Shown here: positions 31,024 to 42,340 of the stretch, piece after piece
Layout: every line of letters starts with the position of its first letter
How positions within the stretch are numbered: position 1 is the stretch's first letter
Assembly (NCBI GenBank): GCA_015492245.1
Contig: WGFM01000002.1
Coordinates: 62,001 to 126,000 of the forward strand
Direction of reading: 5' to 3'
Length of the DNA stretch: 64,000 bases
Source: Deltaproteobacteria bacterium
GTDB taxonomy: Bacteria > Desulfobacterota > GWC2-55-46 > DRQE01
Made by a program: the position numbers and the translations under genes
The notes under the pieces: model-generated
What the model was told of the DNA's origin: nothing
Databases searched by the model: none
Seen by the model: only the letters and a program-made list of their open reading frames with translations

Positions 31024-32132
31024 TGATAATAGGCGTTCCAAAGGAGATAAAGGAGGCAGAATACAGGGTGGCGATGGTGCCCTCTGGTGTCAGGGCACTT
31101 GTAGAGAAGGGACACACGGTGCTCGTTGAGAAAGGAGCCGGCACAGGCAGTGGTATCCAGGATGATGAATATGTGGACGCAGGTGCCAGGCTCGTGCAGG
31201 CTGCCGCAGAGGTGTACTCACAGGCAGAACTTGTGGTGAAGGTGAAAGAACCACTTGAAGAGGAATATCCCCTCCTCAGGGAGGGCACAACCCTTTTCAC
31301 CTTTCTTCATCTTGCAACAAAAAAGGGGCTTGCCAGGGTGCTCCTCGAAAAGAAGATTACCGCCATAGGCTATGAGACCCTTGAGACAGAAGAGGGGCTG
31401 CCAATACTCAAGCCCATGAGTGAGATAGCAGGAAGGATTTCTGTGCTTCTGGCGTCCTATTTCATGCAGAAGCACATGGGTGGAAGGGGGCTTCTTGTAA
31501 GCGGGGTGCCAGGGGTTGAGAGGGCGAGGGTCATTGTAATAGGTGGTGGCACCGTGGGGCTCAATGCCGCAAGGACTGCTGTGGGGCTGTATGCCGATGT
31601 TACGGTGCTCGATGTGGATGCAGAAAGGCTCAGGGCTGTAGATGCGCTATTTCCAGGCCGTGTAACAACCCTTTTTTCCAACAGCTACAATGTGGAGCAG
31701 GCTGTCAAAGGAGCAGATATACTGGTGGGATGTGTGCACATACCGGGCCTGAGGACCCCACGGATAGTTACAGAAGATATGGTAAAGGCCATGAAGAAGG
31801 GTAGCATCATAATGGATGTTGCGGTTGATCAGGGTGGATGTGTTGAGACCATAAGAGCCACAACCCACAGTGAGCCTGTCTACGAGCTGCACGGCATACT
31901 CCACTATGGTGTTACCAACATACCAGGGGCTGTGCCAAGAAGTTCCACATTCGCACTCGCCAATGTTACACTTCCCTACATACAGGCCATCGCAGACGCT
32001 GGACCCAGAGAGGCCATAGGAAAGGACAGGGCCTTGCAGAGGGGTGTCAATACCATGGGTGGCTGCATAACACACCCCAATGTCGCCAGGACACTGGGTA
32101 TGGAATATGGCCCTGTTGAAATGGTAGACTGA
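31023..32132 (+). CDS. ald: alanine dehydrogenase
   Basis: MIIGVPKEIKEAEYRVAMVPSG, VIGGGTVGLNAARTAVGL, DVAVDQGGCVET. Confidence 0.95.
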   Translation: MIIGVPKEIKEAEYRVAMVPSGVRALVEKGHTVLVEKGAGTGSGIQDDEYVDAGARLVQAAAEVYSQAELVVKVKEPLEEEYPLLREGTTLFTFLHLATKKGLARVLLEKKITAIGYETLETEEGLPILKPMSEIAGRISVLLASYFMQKHMGGRGLLVSGVPGVERARVIVIGGGTVGLNAARTAVGLYADVTVLDVDAERLRAVDALFPGRVTTLFSNSYNVEQAVKGADILVGCVHIPGLRTPRIVTEDMVKAMKKGSIIMDVAVDQGGCVETIRATTHSEPVYELHGILHYGVTNIPGAVPRSSTFALANVTLPYIQAIADAGPREAIGKDRALQRGVNTMGGCITHPNVARTLGMEYGPVEMVD

Positions 32133-32156
32133 AAGAAAACGAGATAAGCCATCGCC

Positions 32157-33218
32157 ATGACAGTAAGGACCCTGAAAGACAGCCTTCTGGCATTTCTTGT
32201 TCTTGCCCTTCTTGGCGGGTGTATGCCGGCCCTTGAGGTGCCCGAGGCAGAGAAGGCCGCCCTCTACCAGGAGGCCCAGAGGCAGCGTGAGCTTGCATTC
32301 TCCCTGTACATAAGGCGCGAGGAGAGGCTCTGGAATGTGGCCCTGCCCCTTTTGAGGGCAGCAAGCAGGTTCTGTGAAGACAACAGGGGATACTCCTACG
32401 GGTTTGTCATACACGATGCTAACTCCTATGGAGAGGAGTACCGCCAGATAGCGAGAAGATACTTTTCCATCTACGACGATGGTATCTACATAAGGTATGT
32501 GCATCCGGAGATGGCGGCAGGAAGGATGGGACTTGAGGGGGGAGACCGCATACTCTCTGTAAATGGCATACCCACAGAGGGTATGACGAGGAAGGAGCTG
32601 GGCTCGCTCATAAAGAGCTCCACAAAGAGGTTGAGCCTTACAGTAAGAAGGGATGGCGATGTGGAGGAGTTCGAGCTCGTCCCTGATGCCGTCTGTGGCT
32701 ACAATGTAAGGCTTGTGGTGCACGATGCGGTCAATGCCTTTGCAGATGGACAGAATGTAACCATAACCACAGGGATGATGCGTTTTACCGAGAGCGACCG
32801 GGAACTCGCCCTCGTTGTGGGCCACGAGATAGCCCACAATGCCCTTGGACACATCAGGAAGACCCAGGGCAACATACTCGTGGGCACCCTTTTCGACATA
32901 CTCATAGAGTCAACCACAGGGGTCTCCACAGAGGGGCTCTTTGGAAGGCTCGGCAGTCAGATGTTCAGCCAGGAGTTCGAGGCAGAGGCAGACTACATGG
33001 GGCTCTACATCGTGGCAGGGGCAGGCTACGAGATAAAGGAGGCCCACTACTTCTGGCGAAGGATGGCGGTGGAGCATCCAGGCTCCATAAAGACCAACTT
33101 TTCTGCCACACACCCATCTACCCCCCAGAGGTTTGTCGCCCTTGAGAATACCGTAAAGGAGATAGAGGAGAAGAGGAAGGCAGGCCTGCCCCTTGTTCCA
33201 GAGAAGAGGGCGAGGTAG
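32157..33218 (+). CDS. M48-family metallopeptidase lipoprotein with internal PDZ domain
   Basis: Lipobox LLGGC, PDZ-like GDRILSVNGIPTEG, VGHEIAHNALGH, EFEAEADYMGL. Confidence 0.88.
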   Translation: MTVRTLKDSLLAFLVLALLGGCMPALEVPEAEKAALYQEAQRQRELAFSLYIRREERLWNVALPLLRAASRFCEDNRGYSYGFVIHDANSYGEEYRQIARRYFSIYDDGIYIRYVHPEMAAGRMGLEGGDRILSVNGIPTEGMTRKELGSLIKSSTKRLSLTVRRDGDVEEFELVPDAVCGYNVRLVVHDAVNAFADGQNVTITTGMMRFTESDRELALVVGHEIAHNALGHIRKTQGNILVGTLFDILIESTTGVSTEGLFGRLGSQMFSQEFEAEADYMGLYIVAGAGYEIKEAHYFWRRMAVEHPGSIKTNFSATHPSTPQRFVALENTVKEIEEKRKAGLPLVPEKRAR

Positions 33219-33225
33219 TCTGGCC

Positions 33226-34512
33226 CTAAAGGAGTATGCCTGCTATGGTTGCCGTCATGAACCCTGCCAGTGTGCCTGCAAGAAGGGCCTTGAGGCCCAG
33301 CCGTGAGACCTCTTTCTTCCTTCGTGGCACGAGCCCTCCGATGCCTCCTATAAGGATCGCAAGGCTGCCGAAGTTTGCAAAGCTGCAGAGCGCATAGGTG
33401 GCAATCACAACAGAGCGGGGGCTCAGTGAGCCATCTTCTATGTAGCCCTGCAGCATCTGGTAGGATATGAACTCGTTGAATATGACCTTTATGCCAAGAA
33501 GTCGCCCAACCTCAACCGATTCCTCCCAGGGCACCCCCATTATGAACGCAACGGGAGAGAAGAGATAGCCCGTTATATCCCCGAAGGAGGTGCCAAGCTG
33601 GCCAAGGAGGCTATCGAGCATGCCTATTACAGACACAAAGGCTATGAGCATGGCACCTATGGTGAGTGCGAGTTTCAGCCCCTCGGTAGCACCTGTTGCA
33701 AGTGCCTCTATGGTGTTTGCATCATCACTCTCAATATCCACGGTGGAAATGTTGTCGGTGGTGGAAGGGCTTGTCTCTGGCACGATGAGTTTTGCCATGA
33801 CTATGCTTGCAGGTGCACTCATCACAGAGGCTGCCAGAAGGTGGCCTGCATCTGCCCCGAAACTCACATAGGCGGCCATCACACTGCCTGCTATTGTCGC
33901 CATAAAGCCTGTCATAAGGCAGAAGAGTTCGGACCTGGTCATCCTCTCTATGTATGACTTCACCCCTGTTATGGCCTCTATACCCATGAAGACAAAGGCA
34001 CTGGAGGTGAAGGCCTCTATGCCCGTTGCCTGCATGGTTCTTCTCATCACCCATGCCATGCCCCTTATTATCGCCTGGAGTATGCCGTAATGATACAGAA
34101 CAGCCATGAGGGATGAAACGAATATTATTGTGGGCAACACCTTGAAGGCCACTATGGCACCCATCGATGGATCATCAACAAGCCTTCCAAAGAGAAAACC
34201 TGCCCCGATGTCGGTAAAGTTCAGTAGCTGTGTCATTACAAGCCTTGCCACATCGAAGACCACATAGCCTACGGCTGTCTTGAGTATGACAAGGGCAAAG
34301 AGAAACTGCAGGGCCACTCCCCACAGCACAAGCCTTATGTTTATGGCCCTTCTGTTTTCGGACAGAAGCACCCCTGTGAGTATGAACAGGAGGAGCCCGG
34401 CACCACTCAACAGCTGTTCAATCAACTCTTGGAAGACCTCCTTTGATGGTTTTGAGCTTCCAGAGGATGATAATATGGCAGCACTTTTGGTGTCAAGCCC
34501 TGCAGAGCGCAA
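33226..34512 (-). CDS. concentrative nucleoside transporter (NupC/CNT family)
   Basis: FVFMGIEAITGVKSYIERMTRSELFCLMTGFMATIAGSVMAAYVSFG and GxxFNEFISY motifs; N-terminus may be over-extended. Confidence 0.88.
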   Translation of the reverse strand: MRSAGLDTKSAAILSSSGSSKPSKEVFQELIEQLLSGAGLLLFILTGVLLSENRRAINIRLVLWGVALQFLFALVILKTAVGYVVFDVARLVMTQLLNFTDIGAGFLFGRLVDDPSMGAIVAFKVLPTIIFVSSLMAVLYHYGILQAIIRGMAWVMRRTMQATGIEAFTSSAFVFMGIEAITGVKSYIERMTRSELFCLMTGFMATIAGSVMAAYVSFGADAGHLLAASVMSAPASIVMAKLIVPETSPSTTDNISTVDIESDDANTIEALATGATEGLKLALTIGAMLIAFVSVIGMLDSLLGQLGTSFGDITGYLFSPVAFIMGVPWEESVEVGRLLGIKVIFNEFISYQMLQGYIEDGSLSPRSVVIATYALCSFANFGSLAILIGGIGGLVPRRKKEVSRLGLKALLAGTLAGFMTATIAGILL

Positions 34513-34583
34513 CCTCTGGGGCTACCCATTAAGCACTTGATTTATTCTATGGGGATGGTATCTTTTAAAGATAGCCTTTTGTT

Positions 34584-35714
34584 ATGGACCTTGAATTCAA
34601 ACCATCAGAACCGCTTACCCTGGGGATAGAGCTTGAGATTCAGCTTATAGACCCTGTAACACTTGAGCTCAAGCACACATCCACAGAAATCATAGAGGGG
34701 CTCAAAGGGATAGAGGGCACTGTAAAGCACGAGTTCTTTCTGTCCAACCTTGAGCTCAACACCCCTGTATGCAGGACCATGGAAGAGGCGGAAGAAAGGC
34801 TCTATGGGGAGTTGGCCCTCATACTGGAGGAGGCCAGGAGGCAGGACACCCTTTTGTGGCTTTCTGGCACCCATCCGTTCTCTCCATGGAGAGGACAGCG
34901 CCTTACGGACAAACCACGCTACAGGATGCTCGCAGAAAGGCTTGGCATCGTTTCCCGCAGGTTCAACATATTCGGCCTCCATGTGCATGTGGGTATAGGG
35001 GATGGACAGAGGTGTATAGACATAATGAACAGAGTTCTCTACTACCTGCCCCATCTTCTTGCCCTCTCGGTCAACTCGCCCTTCTGGGAGGGCGAGCCCA
35101 CGGGGCTGCATTCTTACAGGACGAAGGTGCTCGAGAACCTTCCGATAGCAGGGCTACCCTTTTACTTCAAGGACTGGGATGAGTATAAGAGTGTTGTCAA
35201 CACCTATCTTGTTACAGACACCATAACCACCATACGGGAGATATGGTGGGACATGCGCCCCCACCCTGACTTCGGCACCCTCGAGTTCAGGATATGCGAC
35301 ATGCCGCTTACACTCAAGGAGGTTCTGGCGATAACAGCGCTCATACAGGCACTGGTGCGCAAGACGGGAAGGGATGTGGAAGAAGGAATATCCTTCAGAA
35401 GGCCCCATTCTGCCATAACGAGGGAGAACAAGTGGAGGGCCGCAAGATACGGGCTCGACGGAAGGTTCATAACAGCCGATGGTAGAGACACGGTGCCAGT
35501 AAGAAAGGCCATAGAGGATGTGCTCTCCATGGTGGAAGAAGATGTAAAGAGGCTCGGCACGGGGATGTATATAGACGGGGTGGAGGAGATAGCCTCGTCC
35601 AGAACGGGCTCTTCCATACAGATTGCTGAATACGAGAAGGAGGGTAGCCTCAAGGCGGTGGTGAGAGAGCTTTCCCGGAGGCTTGAGAGGGAGGTAAAGG
35701 GTTGGCAGAGCTGA
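34584..35714 (+). CDS. carboxylate-amine ligase, glutamate-cysteine ligase type 2 (YbdK-like)
   Basis: LTLGIELEIQLIDP, SGTHPFSPW, FGLHVHVGI, TLEFRICDMP. Confidence 0.88.
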   Translation: MDLEFKPSEPLTLGIELEIQLIDPVTLELKHTSTEIIEGLKGIEGTVKHEFFLSNLELNTPVCRTMEEAEERLYGELALILEEARRQDTLLWLSGTHPFSPWRGQRLTDKPRYRMLAERLGIVSRRFNIFGLHVHVGIGDGQRCIDIMNRVLYYLPHLLALSVNSPFWEGEPTGLHSYRTKVLENLPIAGLPFYFKDWDEYKSVVNTYLVTDTITTIREIWWDMRPHPDFGTLEFRICDMPLTLKEVLAITALIQALVRKTGRDVEEGISFRRPHSAITRENKWRAARYGLDGRFITADGRDTVPVRKAIEDVLSMVEEDVKRLGTGMYIDGVEEIASSRTGSSIQIAEYEKEGSLKAVVRELSRRLEREVKGWQS

Positions 35715-37228
35715 GGGCAACAGGGGGTGTGGTGGCGGCAGGCCATCCCCTTACGGCAAGGGCAGGGGCACGGATGCTCGAGCGTGGTGGAAATGCCTTC
35801 GATGCGGCCATTGCATCTGTTTTTGCATCCTGTATGTGCGAGTCCGCCCTTACGAGCCCTGCAGGTGGTGGGTTCCTTCTGGGGCATGTGGGAAGAGAAG
35901 GGGTTACCCTGCTCTATGACTTCTTCAGCAACACCCCTGGCAGGGGTCATACAGAAAGGAAGGACTCCCTTGAGTTCTTCCCCATAGAGATAAACTTCAT
36001 AGGCACCCCGCAGGAACTCTACATAGGCCGTGGTTCTGCTGCGGTGCCATCCACCATGGCAGGGCTCGATGAGGTATACAGGCGCCATGCCACACTCCCC
36101 CTCGAAAGGCTTCTCGAACCCACCATAGAGTATGCACAGGATGGCATAGTGCTCAACGAGAGACAGGCTGAAATTATCGGCATACTCTCGCCAATGCTTA
36201 CCCTTACAGAGGAGGGCAGGGAGATATACGCCCCCTCTGGCAGTGTGCTGAAAGAAGGTGATGTAATAAAGAATCCAGCACTCGCAGAGACACTTCGCTA
36301 TCTTGCAAGAGAAGGGCTCGGTGCATTCTTTACAGGCCATATAAGGGATGCCATAGTTGCCACATTCTCTCCACCCAGGGGGCTTATAACAGAAGAGGAC
36401 TTGAGGGAATACTGTGTGGCCGAAAGGGAACCGCTGGTCTTCGAGTATCGCAACAACTACATATACACCAATCCGCCTCCATCTGCAGGGGGACTGCTCA
36501 TGGGGTTATCACTGAAGCTACTTGAAGAATATGAGCCAGAGGGACTCGGCCACAACAGCGCCGAATACATAAGGCTTCTTTACAGCATTATGAAGACAGC
36601 CGACGGGGTGAGAAGGGACGAGGAGAACCCTTTGAGTGATGAGTTTGTCCGCCTCTGCAGGCAGAGGCTTGCCCATGGCAACACAACACATATCAGTGTC
36701 ATGGATGAAGAGGGCAATGCCGTAAGTGTTACAACCTCTGTGGGGATAGGCTGTGGCCATATGATACCTGGCACAGGCATTATGATGAACAACATGCTCG
36801 GTGAGGACGAACTCAACCCCGATGGGTTCCACCGGTATCCACCAGGGGTGAGGCTTGCCTCCATGATGTCTCCAGCCATAATAATGGATAGAGACGGAAC
36901 ACCCGCCCTTGTGCTTGGCACAGGGGGAAGCAAGAGGATAAGGAATGCAATGGTTCAGGCAATAGTGAACATGCTGGACTTCGGGTTTCATCCCCAGAGG
37001 GCAGTGGAACTCGCTCGTGTGCACTGGGATGGCGAGATACTCCAGCTCGAAGAGGGCATAGACCCTGCGGTAAAGGAGGCCCTCGAAAGAGAGGGCATAA
37101 GGTGTAACCTCTGGAAGAGAAGGCACATGTACTTTGGTGGTGTCAATATTGCTGCAAGGGATGGGACAGGCTTCCGCGCAGGGGCAGACCCCAGAAGAGG
37201 AGGTTCTACAGTTGAAGTCAGGGGATAG
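35702..37228 (+). CDS. ggt: gamma-glutamyltransferase
   Basis: GNTTHISVMDEEGNAVSVTTS with nucleophile Thr; TTG start overlapping ybdK end; no obvious signal peptide. Confidence 0.9.
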   Translation: MAELRATGGVVAAGHPLTARAGARMLERGGNAFDAAIASVFASCMCESALTSPAGGGFLLGHVGREGVTLLYDFFSNTPGRGHTERKDSLEFFPIEINFIGTPQELYIGRGSAAVPSTMAGLDEVYRRHATLPLERLLEPTIEYAQDGIVLNERQAEIIGILSPMLTLTEEGREIYAPSGSVLKEGDVIKNPALAETLRYLAREGLGAFFTGHIRDAIVATFSPPRGLITEEDLREYCVAEREPLVFEYRNNYIYTNPPPSAGGLLMGLSLKLLEEYEPEGLGHNSAEYIRLLYSIMKTADGVRRDEENPLSDEFVRLCRQRLAHGNTTHISVMDEEGNAVSVTTSVGIGCGHMIPGTGIMMNNMLGEDELNPDGFHRYPPGVRLASMMSPAIIMDRDGTPALVLGTGGSKRIRNAMVQAIVNMLDFGFHPQRAVELARVHWDGEILQLEEGIDPAVKEALEREGIRCNLWKRRHMYFGGVNIAARDGTGFRAGADPRRGGSTVEVRG

Positions 37229-38426
37229 ACTTCTCAAGGAGCTCAAAGAGAGGGTCTCCAACATTACGGCAAGGCTTGTGGAGATAAGGCGGGACATTCA
37301 CAGCCATCCGGAACTGTCCGGCATGGAGCAGAGGACATCACGCCTTGTTGCGGAGGTCTTGAGAGAATGTGGCATAGAGGTAAGAGAGGGGGTTGGCGGA
37401 TATGGTGTGGTTGGAATACTCAGGGGCAAGAGGCCAGGAGGTGTTGTGGGCCTCAGGGCAGATATGGATGCCCTTCCAATGGAGGATATAAAGGCGACAC
37501 CATATGCATCGAGGGTAAAGGGTGTTATGCATGCCTGTGGACACGATGTGCACACAGCAGCACTTCTTGGTGTGGCGATGGTGCTCTCATCGCTCAAGGA
37601 TAGAATAAGTGGCACAGTGAAATTCATCTTCCAGCCCTCTGAAGAGAGTGGCCCAGGGGGGGCAAAGCCCATGATAGATGAGGGAGCCCTGAAAGAGCCA
37701 ACCCCTCAGATAATGGTTGCCCTGCACTGTTACCCCGAGCTCGAGGCGGGCAAGATAGGCTGCAAGGATGGGGTTATGACCGCCTCTTCCGACAGGTTCA
37801 CCATAACCATAAGGGGCAGAAGCGGGCATGCCTCAAGGCCGCACAGGACCGTGGATGCCATACTGGTTGCATCCATGACCATCAGTGCCATACAGCACAT
37901 AGTGAGCCGCAGGACAGACCCACTGCACCATGCGGTCATATCGGTAGGCACCATAAACGGAGGCACAGCGCCCAATATAATAGCAGACAGGGTGGAGATG
38001 AAGGGCACGGTCAGAACCCTCGACAGGGATGTGCGCCAGAAGATACCCCACTACATAGAGATGATACTCAAGGGCATAACCACGGCCACAGAGGCAGCCT
38101 ATGACTTCCACTACGAGTTCGGTAGCCCCTCTGTGATGAATAACCCACAGGTTACAGACCTTGCAAGGGAGGCCATAAAAGAGGCACTCGGAGAGGGCGC
38201 CCTTGTTGAGCTCGAAGAACCACAGATGGGCTCAGAGGACTTCGCCTGCTTCGCAGAGAGGATACCTGCCACATTCTTAAGGCTTGGTACCTCAAACCCA
38301 AGGAAGGGTATAGAATCTTCCCTCCACACACCAGACTTCGATGTGGATGAAGACTCCATAGGGGTGGGGGTTACCGCCCTATCATGGATAACCATCAAAT
38401 ACCTTCTTGAAGGAGGCAGAAGATGA
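37212..38426 (+). CDS. M20 family metallopeptidase/amidohydrolase
   Basis: RRDIHSHPELSG, GLRADMDALP, HACGHDVHTAALLG; in-frame TTG 37212 with AGAGGAGG SD is a better start than 37134. Confidence 0.9.
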   Translation: MKSGDRLLKELKERVSNITARLVEIRRDIHSHPELSGMEQRTSRLVAEVLRECGIEVREGVGGYGVVGILRGKRPGGVVGLRADMDALPMEDIKATPYASRVKGVMHACGHDVHTAALLGVAMVLSSLKDRISGTVKFIFQPSEESGPGGAKPMIDEGALKEPTPQIMVALHCYPELEAGKIGCKDGVMTASSDRFTITIRGRSGHASRPHRTVDAILVASMTISAIQHIVSRRTDPLHHAVISVGTINGGTAPNIIADRVEMKGTVRTLDRDVRQKIPHYIEMILKGITTATEAAYDFHYEFGSPSVMNNPQVTDLAREAIKEALGEGALVELEEPQMGSEDFACFAERIPATFLRLGTSNPRKGIESSLHTPDFDVDEDSIGVGVTALSWITIKYLLEGGRR

Positions 38427-38743
38427 GCCAGTATGTGGTGGTCTTCATGACCGCACCTGATGAGGAGGTTGCCGCAAGGATTGGCAGACAGGTTATCGAA
38501 GAGGGGCTCTGTGCCTGCTGCAACATCCTGGGCCCAATACGCTCCATATACAGATGGAAAGGCAGGGTCCATGACGAGAAGGAAGTCCTCTGTGTGTTGA
38601 AGACAAGAACCGCCCTTTTCGAAGGCCTCAAAAAGAGGGTAAAGGAGCTACATCCCTACCAGGTGCCAGAGGTTGTGGCACTTCCCATAGAAGATGGGCT
38701 TTCGGAATACCTCGGCTGGATAGATGAGGTTACAGCAAAGTAG
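38423..38743 (+). CDS. cutA: divalent cation tolerance protein CutA
   Basis: CutA fold sequence: VIEEGLCACCNILGPIRSIYRWKG, VKELHPYQVPEVVALPI. Confidence 0.93.
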   Translation: MSQYVVVFMTAPDEEVAARIGRQVIEEGLCACCNILGPIRSIYRWKGRVHDEKEVLCVLKTRTALFEGLKKRVKELHPYQVPEVVALPIEDGLSEYLGWIDEVTAK

Positions 38744-38794
38744 CCTCTTTTCAGGCTGAGCCCTCCTGCCTTACTGCCAGGTCTTCTAAAGTTT

Positions 38795-38824
38795 TTGACA
38801 ACTCTTCCCCTGATGCAATATAAT
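38795..38824 (+). promoter_or_regulatory. sigma70-type promoter upstream of lepA
   Basis: TTGACA-N18-TATAAT. Confidence 0.7.
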
Positions 38825-38871
38825 AAAATATTCTGTGTTTAAAGAAGAGAGGCTGTAGACAGGCTATTACC

Positions 38872-40674
38872 ATGGTTGATATGAAGAGGATACGCAACTT
38901 TTCCATCATAGCCCATGTGGACCACGGTAAATCCACGCTTACAGACAGGCTCCTTGAGCTGACAGGGGCTGTTACAGAGCGTGAGATGAAAGAGCAGTTT
39001 ATGGACAAGATGCCCCTTGAGAGAGAAAGGGGCATTACCATAAAGGCGCAGACTGCAAGGCTTCGCTACAGGGGCCGGGATGGCAAGGAATACATACTCA
39101 ACCTCATAGACACACCCGGGCATGTGGACTTCAGCTACGAGGTCAGCCGCAGTCTTTCTGCCTGTGAGGGTGCCATACTCGTTGTGGATGCTTCCCAGGG
39201 GGTGGAAGCCCAGACCCTTGCACATCTCTACACAGCCGTTGACCTGGGGCTCGAGGTCTTCTGTGTGCTCAACAAGATCGACCTGCCACAGGCAGACCCC
39301 GAAAGGGTCAAGAAAGAGATAGAGGAGGTGTTGGGGATACCGGCTGACGATGCCATACCTGCAAGTGCAAAGGAAGGTGTGGGCATAGAGGAGATACTCG
39401 AGGCCATAGTGGGGCGCATACCCCCACCAGAGGGCGAGCCCACAGCCCCGCTCAAGGCACTCGCCTTCGATAGCTGGTATGACTCCTATCAGGGGGTGGT
39501 GGTCCTCGTAAGGGTATTCGATGGAGTCCTCAGGAAGGGGATGAAGATAAGATTCTTCTCCACCGCGAAGACCTACGAGGTTGAAAGCCTTGGGGTGTTT
39601 GCACCCCATCCCACTGTTGTGAAGGAGCTCGGAGCAGGTGAGGTGGGTTTTCTTACAGCCAGTATCAAGGATGTAAGGGATGTCAATGTGGGAGACACCA
39701 TAACAGAGGCCGAAAGGTCTGCCCCCGAGCCCCTGCCAGGGTTCAGAAAACTGAAGCCCATGGTCTACAGTGGGCTCTATCCGGTGGACTCGGCCCATTA
39801 CGAAGAGCTCAAAGAGGCCGTGGCAAGGCTGCATCTTAATGATGCATCATTTACATACGAGCCAGAAAACTCTCTTGCGCTGGGGTTTGGTTTCAGGTGT
39901 GGATTCCTTGGACTTTTTCACATGGAGATTGTAAGGGAAAGGCTTGAAAGGGAATATGGCATAGAGCTTATAACCACGGCCCCAACGGTTGTCTACAGGG
40001 TTACAAAGAGGGATGGCCAGCTGATCAATATTGAGAACCCTGCAAACCTGCCACCACCAAACCACATAGAGAGGTTCGAGGAGCCATACATACTGGTTAC
40101 CATACACATACCCGCAGAGTTCGTGGGAGTTGTGATAAGACTCTGTGAGGCAAGAAGGGGCATACAGAAGGGGATAAACTATATTACCACCACAAGGGTG
40201 GTGCTCGAATACGAGATGCCCCTTGGCGAGGTGGTTACAGACTTCTACGACAGACTCAAGACCATAAGCCGTGGATATGCCTCCATGGACTACGAGCACA
40301 TAGGCTACCGCAAGGCAGAGCTTGTAAAGCTCGACATCCTTCTTAACGGTGAGCCCGTGGATGCCCTCTCCGTTATAGTGCCGAAGGAGAGGGCCTACCA
40401 GAGGGGTAGAGAGATAGTGGACAGGATGCGCCACGTTGTCCCACGCCAGCTCTTCGATGTGGTAATACAGGCCGCCATCGGAGGGAGGGTGATAGCAAGA
40501 GAGACGGTAAAGGCACTCAGAAAGAATGTAACCGCAAAGTGCTACGGCGGAGATGTAACAAGAAAACGCAAGCTCATTGAAAAACAGAAGGAGGGAAAGA
40601 AACGGATGAAACAGGTTGGCCGAATAGAACTGCCACAGGAGGCCTTCCTTTCCATACTATCCACAGGAGATTGA
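38872..40674 (+). CDS. lepA: elongation factor 4
   Basis: [28 protein letters not shown], LepA-specific C-terminus. Confidence 0.97.
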   Translation: MVDMKRIRNFSIIAHVDHGKSTLTDRLLELTGAVTEREMKEQFMDKMPLERERGITIKAQTARLRYRGRDGKEYILNLIDTPGHVDFSYEVSRSLSACEGAILVVDASQGVEAQTLAHLYTAVDLGLEVFCVLNKIDLPQADPERVKKEIEEVLGIPADDAIPASAKEGVGIEEILEAIVGRIPPPEGEPTAPLKALAFDSWYDSYQGVVVLVRVFDGVLRKGMKIRFFSTAKTYEVESLGVFAPHPTVVKELGAGEVGFLTASIKDVRDVNVGDTITEAERSAPEPLPGFRKLKPMVYSGLYPVDSAHYEELKEAVARLHLNDASFTYEPENSLALGFGFRCGFLGLFHMEIVRERLEREYGIELITTAPTVVYRVTKRDGQLINIENPANLPPPNHIERFEEPYILVTIHIPAEFVGVVIRLCEARRGIQKGINYITTTRVVLEYEMPLGEVVTDFYDRLKTISRGYASMDYEHIGYRKAELVKLDILLNGEPVDALSVIVPKERAYQRGREIVDRMRHVVPRQLFDVVIQAAIGGRVIARETVKALRKNVTAKCYGGDVTRKRKLIEKQKEGKKRMKQVGRIELPQEAFLSILSTGD

Positions 40675-40680
40675 AGAATA

Positions 40681-41382
40681 ATGGCAAAGAAAGAGGAGAG
40701 GGAAGAGGCGAAGAAGAGAAAAAGGAGCGTACTTCGAGAGACCATAGAGGCCATACTCATAGCCTTCGTTCTCGCCATGCTCATAAGGACATTCGTGGTG
40801 CAGGCATTCAAGATACCCTCGAGTTCCATGGAAGACACCCTGCTCATAGGAGACCACATCCTTGTGAGCAAACTATCCTATGGGCTGCAGGTGCCAAAGC
40901 CACATATACTGGGATGGCATGTGATAAGACTGGTGGGGTTGCCAGTGATGGTGCTGCCCATAGTTGACTCGGAGTTGAAACCCCTCTGGGGAGAGTTGCA
41001 AAGGGGCGATGTGATAGTCTTCAGGTTTCCACAGGACAGAACCAAGGACTTCATAAAGAGGGTTGTGGCTCTCCCAGGTGAAACTGTCGAGATAAAAGAA
41101 GGAAATATATACATAGATGGTAGACCCTGGAAGGAGAACTTCGGGGTGCACAAAGGAGGAGTCTCGGGAGAGATGAGGGTGGTCGATAACTTCGGCCCCT
41201 ACATGGTGCCACAGGGATGTGTGTTCGTCATGGGAGACAACAGGGACAGAAGCTACGACAGCCGATTCTGGGGATGCGTCAACATAGAGGACATAAAGGG
41301 AAGGGCCTTTATGATATATTTCTCCTGGGACCACGAAAGAGACCGCATCAGGTTCAGCAGGATAGGAAAGTACATCCGGTAA
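40681..41382 (+). CDS. lepB: signal peptidase I
   Basis: PSSSMEDTLLIGDHILVSK, KRVVALPGETVEI, MGDNRDRSYDSRFWG. Confidence 0.95.
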   Translation: MAKKEEREEAKKRKRSVLRETIEAILIAFVLAMLIRTFVVQAFKIPSSSMEDTLLIGDHILVSKLSYGLQVPKPHILGWHVIRLVGLPVMVLPIVDSELKPLWGELQRGDVIVFRFPQDRTKDFIKRVVALPGETVEIKEGNIYIDGRPWKENFGVHKGGVSGEMRVVDNFGPYMVPQGCVFVMGDNRDRSYDSRFWGCVNIEDIKGRAFMIYFSWDHERDRIRFSRIGKYIR

Positions 41383-41397
41383 AGCGGTTGAAATCCG

Positions 41398-41421
41398 GAA
41401 GCCTTAATGATATAAGGCTTC
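41398..41421. other. perfect 8-bp hairpin between lepB and xerC
   Basis: GAAGCCTT-aatgatat-AAGGCTTC directly upstream of the xerC start. Confidence 0.45.
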
Positions 41422-41425
41422 TTGT

Positions 41426-42340
41426 ATGGAGATGAAAGTATACATAGCGGAGTTCCTCGAATACCTGAGGGTGGAAAAGGGGGCCTCTTTCCATACTGTA
41501 GAGGCCTACAGAAGAGATCTTACGCAGTTTTCAGGGTTTCTCAAGAGAAGTGTCCATAAGAGTATCCCTGTGGACAGGATAAAGGAGTCCCACATATTGT
41601 CCTTTGCGGGCTCTCTCCACAGGGACAGGCGCCGTGCCACCATAGCAAGGAAGCTCTCCAGTATTAAGAGCTTCTTTACATTCCTTGAGCGCAAAGAGGT
41701 GGTAAGGAAGAACCCGGCCTCCCTTGTAGTGCTTCCAAGGGTCGAGAAATACCTGCCATCGGTGCTCACCGTGGAGGAGGCAGAAGAGCTGGTAGAGGCC
41801 CCTCTCTGTGTGGAGGACAACAACGACAATGCCACAAGGGACAGGGCAATCCTTGAGCTGCTCTACTCTTCGGGCATAAGGGTGAGCGAGCTTGTGGCCC
41901 TTAAGCTCAGAGACCTCGACCTTGAGAAAGGCTATGTGAGGGTGCTCGGCAAGGGCGGGAAGGAAAGGCTACTGCCTGTGGGAAGGTTTGCCATAGAGGC
42001 ATTGCGGACATATATTAAGATGAAAAGAGAGACAGAAGGGGCAGATGCCCCCCTGTTTGTGGGCAGAGCGGGCAGGCCCATATCGAGAAAGACTGTGGAA
42101 AGGGTGGTAAAAAAATATGCCCGACTCAGCGGGATAAACAAGATGCCTTCACCACACACATTAAGACACAGCTTTGCAACACATCTTCTCGAAGGTGGTG
42201 CAGACTTAAGAAGCATACAGGAGATGCTGGGACATGCAAGCCTCTCTACAACCCAGCGATACACGAAGGTTACCCTCAGGCACTTAAGCGAGGTGTACGA
42301 CAGGACACATCCACGGGCAGGGAGGAGATACGATGACTGA
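41426..42340 (+). CDS. xerC: tyrosine recombinase XerC/XerD
   Basis: Core R-Hxx[56 protein letters not shown]. Confidence 0.9.
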   Translation: MEMKVYIAEFLEYLRVEKGASFHTVEAYRRDLTQFSGFLKRSVHKSIPVDRIKESHILSFAGSLHRDRRRATIARKLSSIKSFFTFLERKEVVRKNPASLVVLPRVEKYLPSVLTVEEAEELVEAPLCVEDNNDNATRDRAILELLYSSGIRVSELVALKLRDLDLEKGYVRVLGKGGKERLLPVGRFAIEALRTYIKMKRETEGADAPLFVGRAGRPISRKTVERVVKKYARLSGINKMPSPHTLRHSFATHLLEGGADLRSIQEMLGHASLSTTQRYTKVTLRHLSEVYDRTHPRAGRRYDD

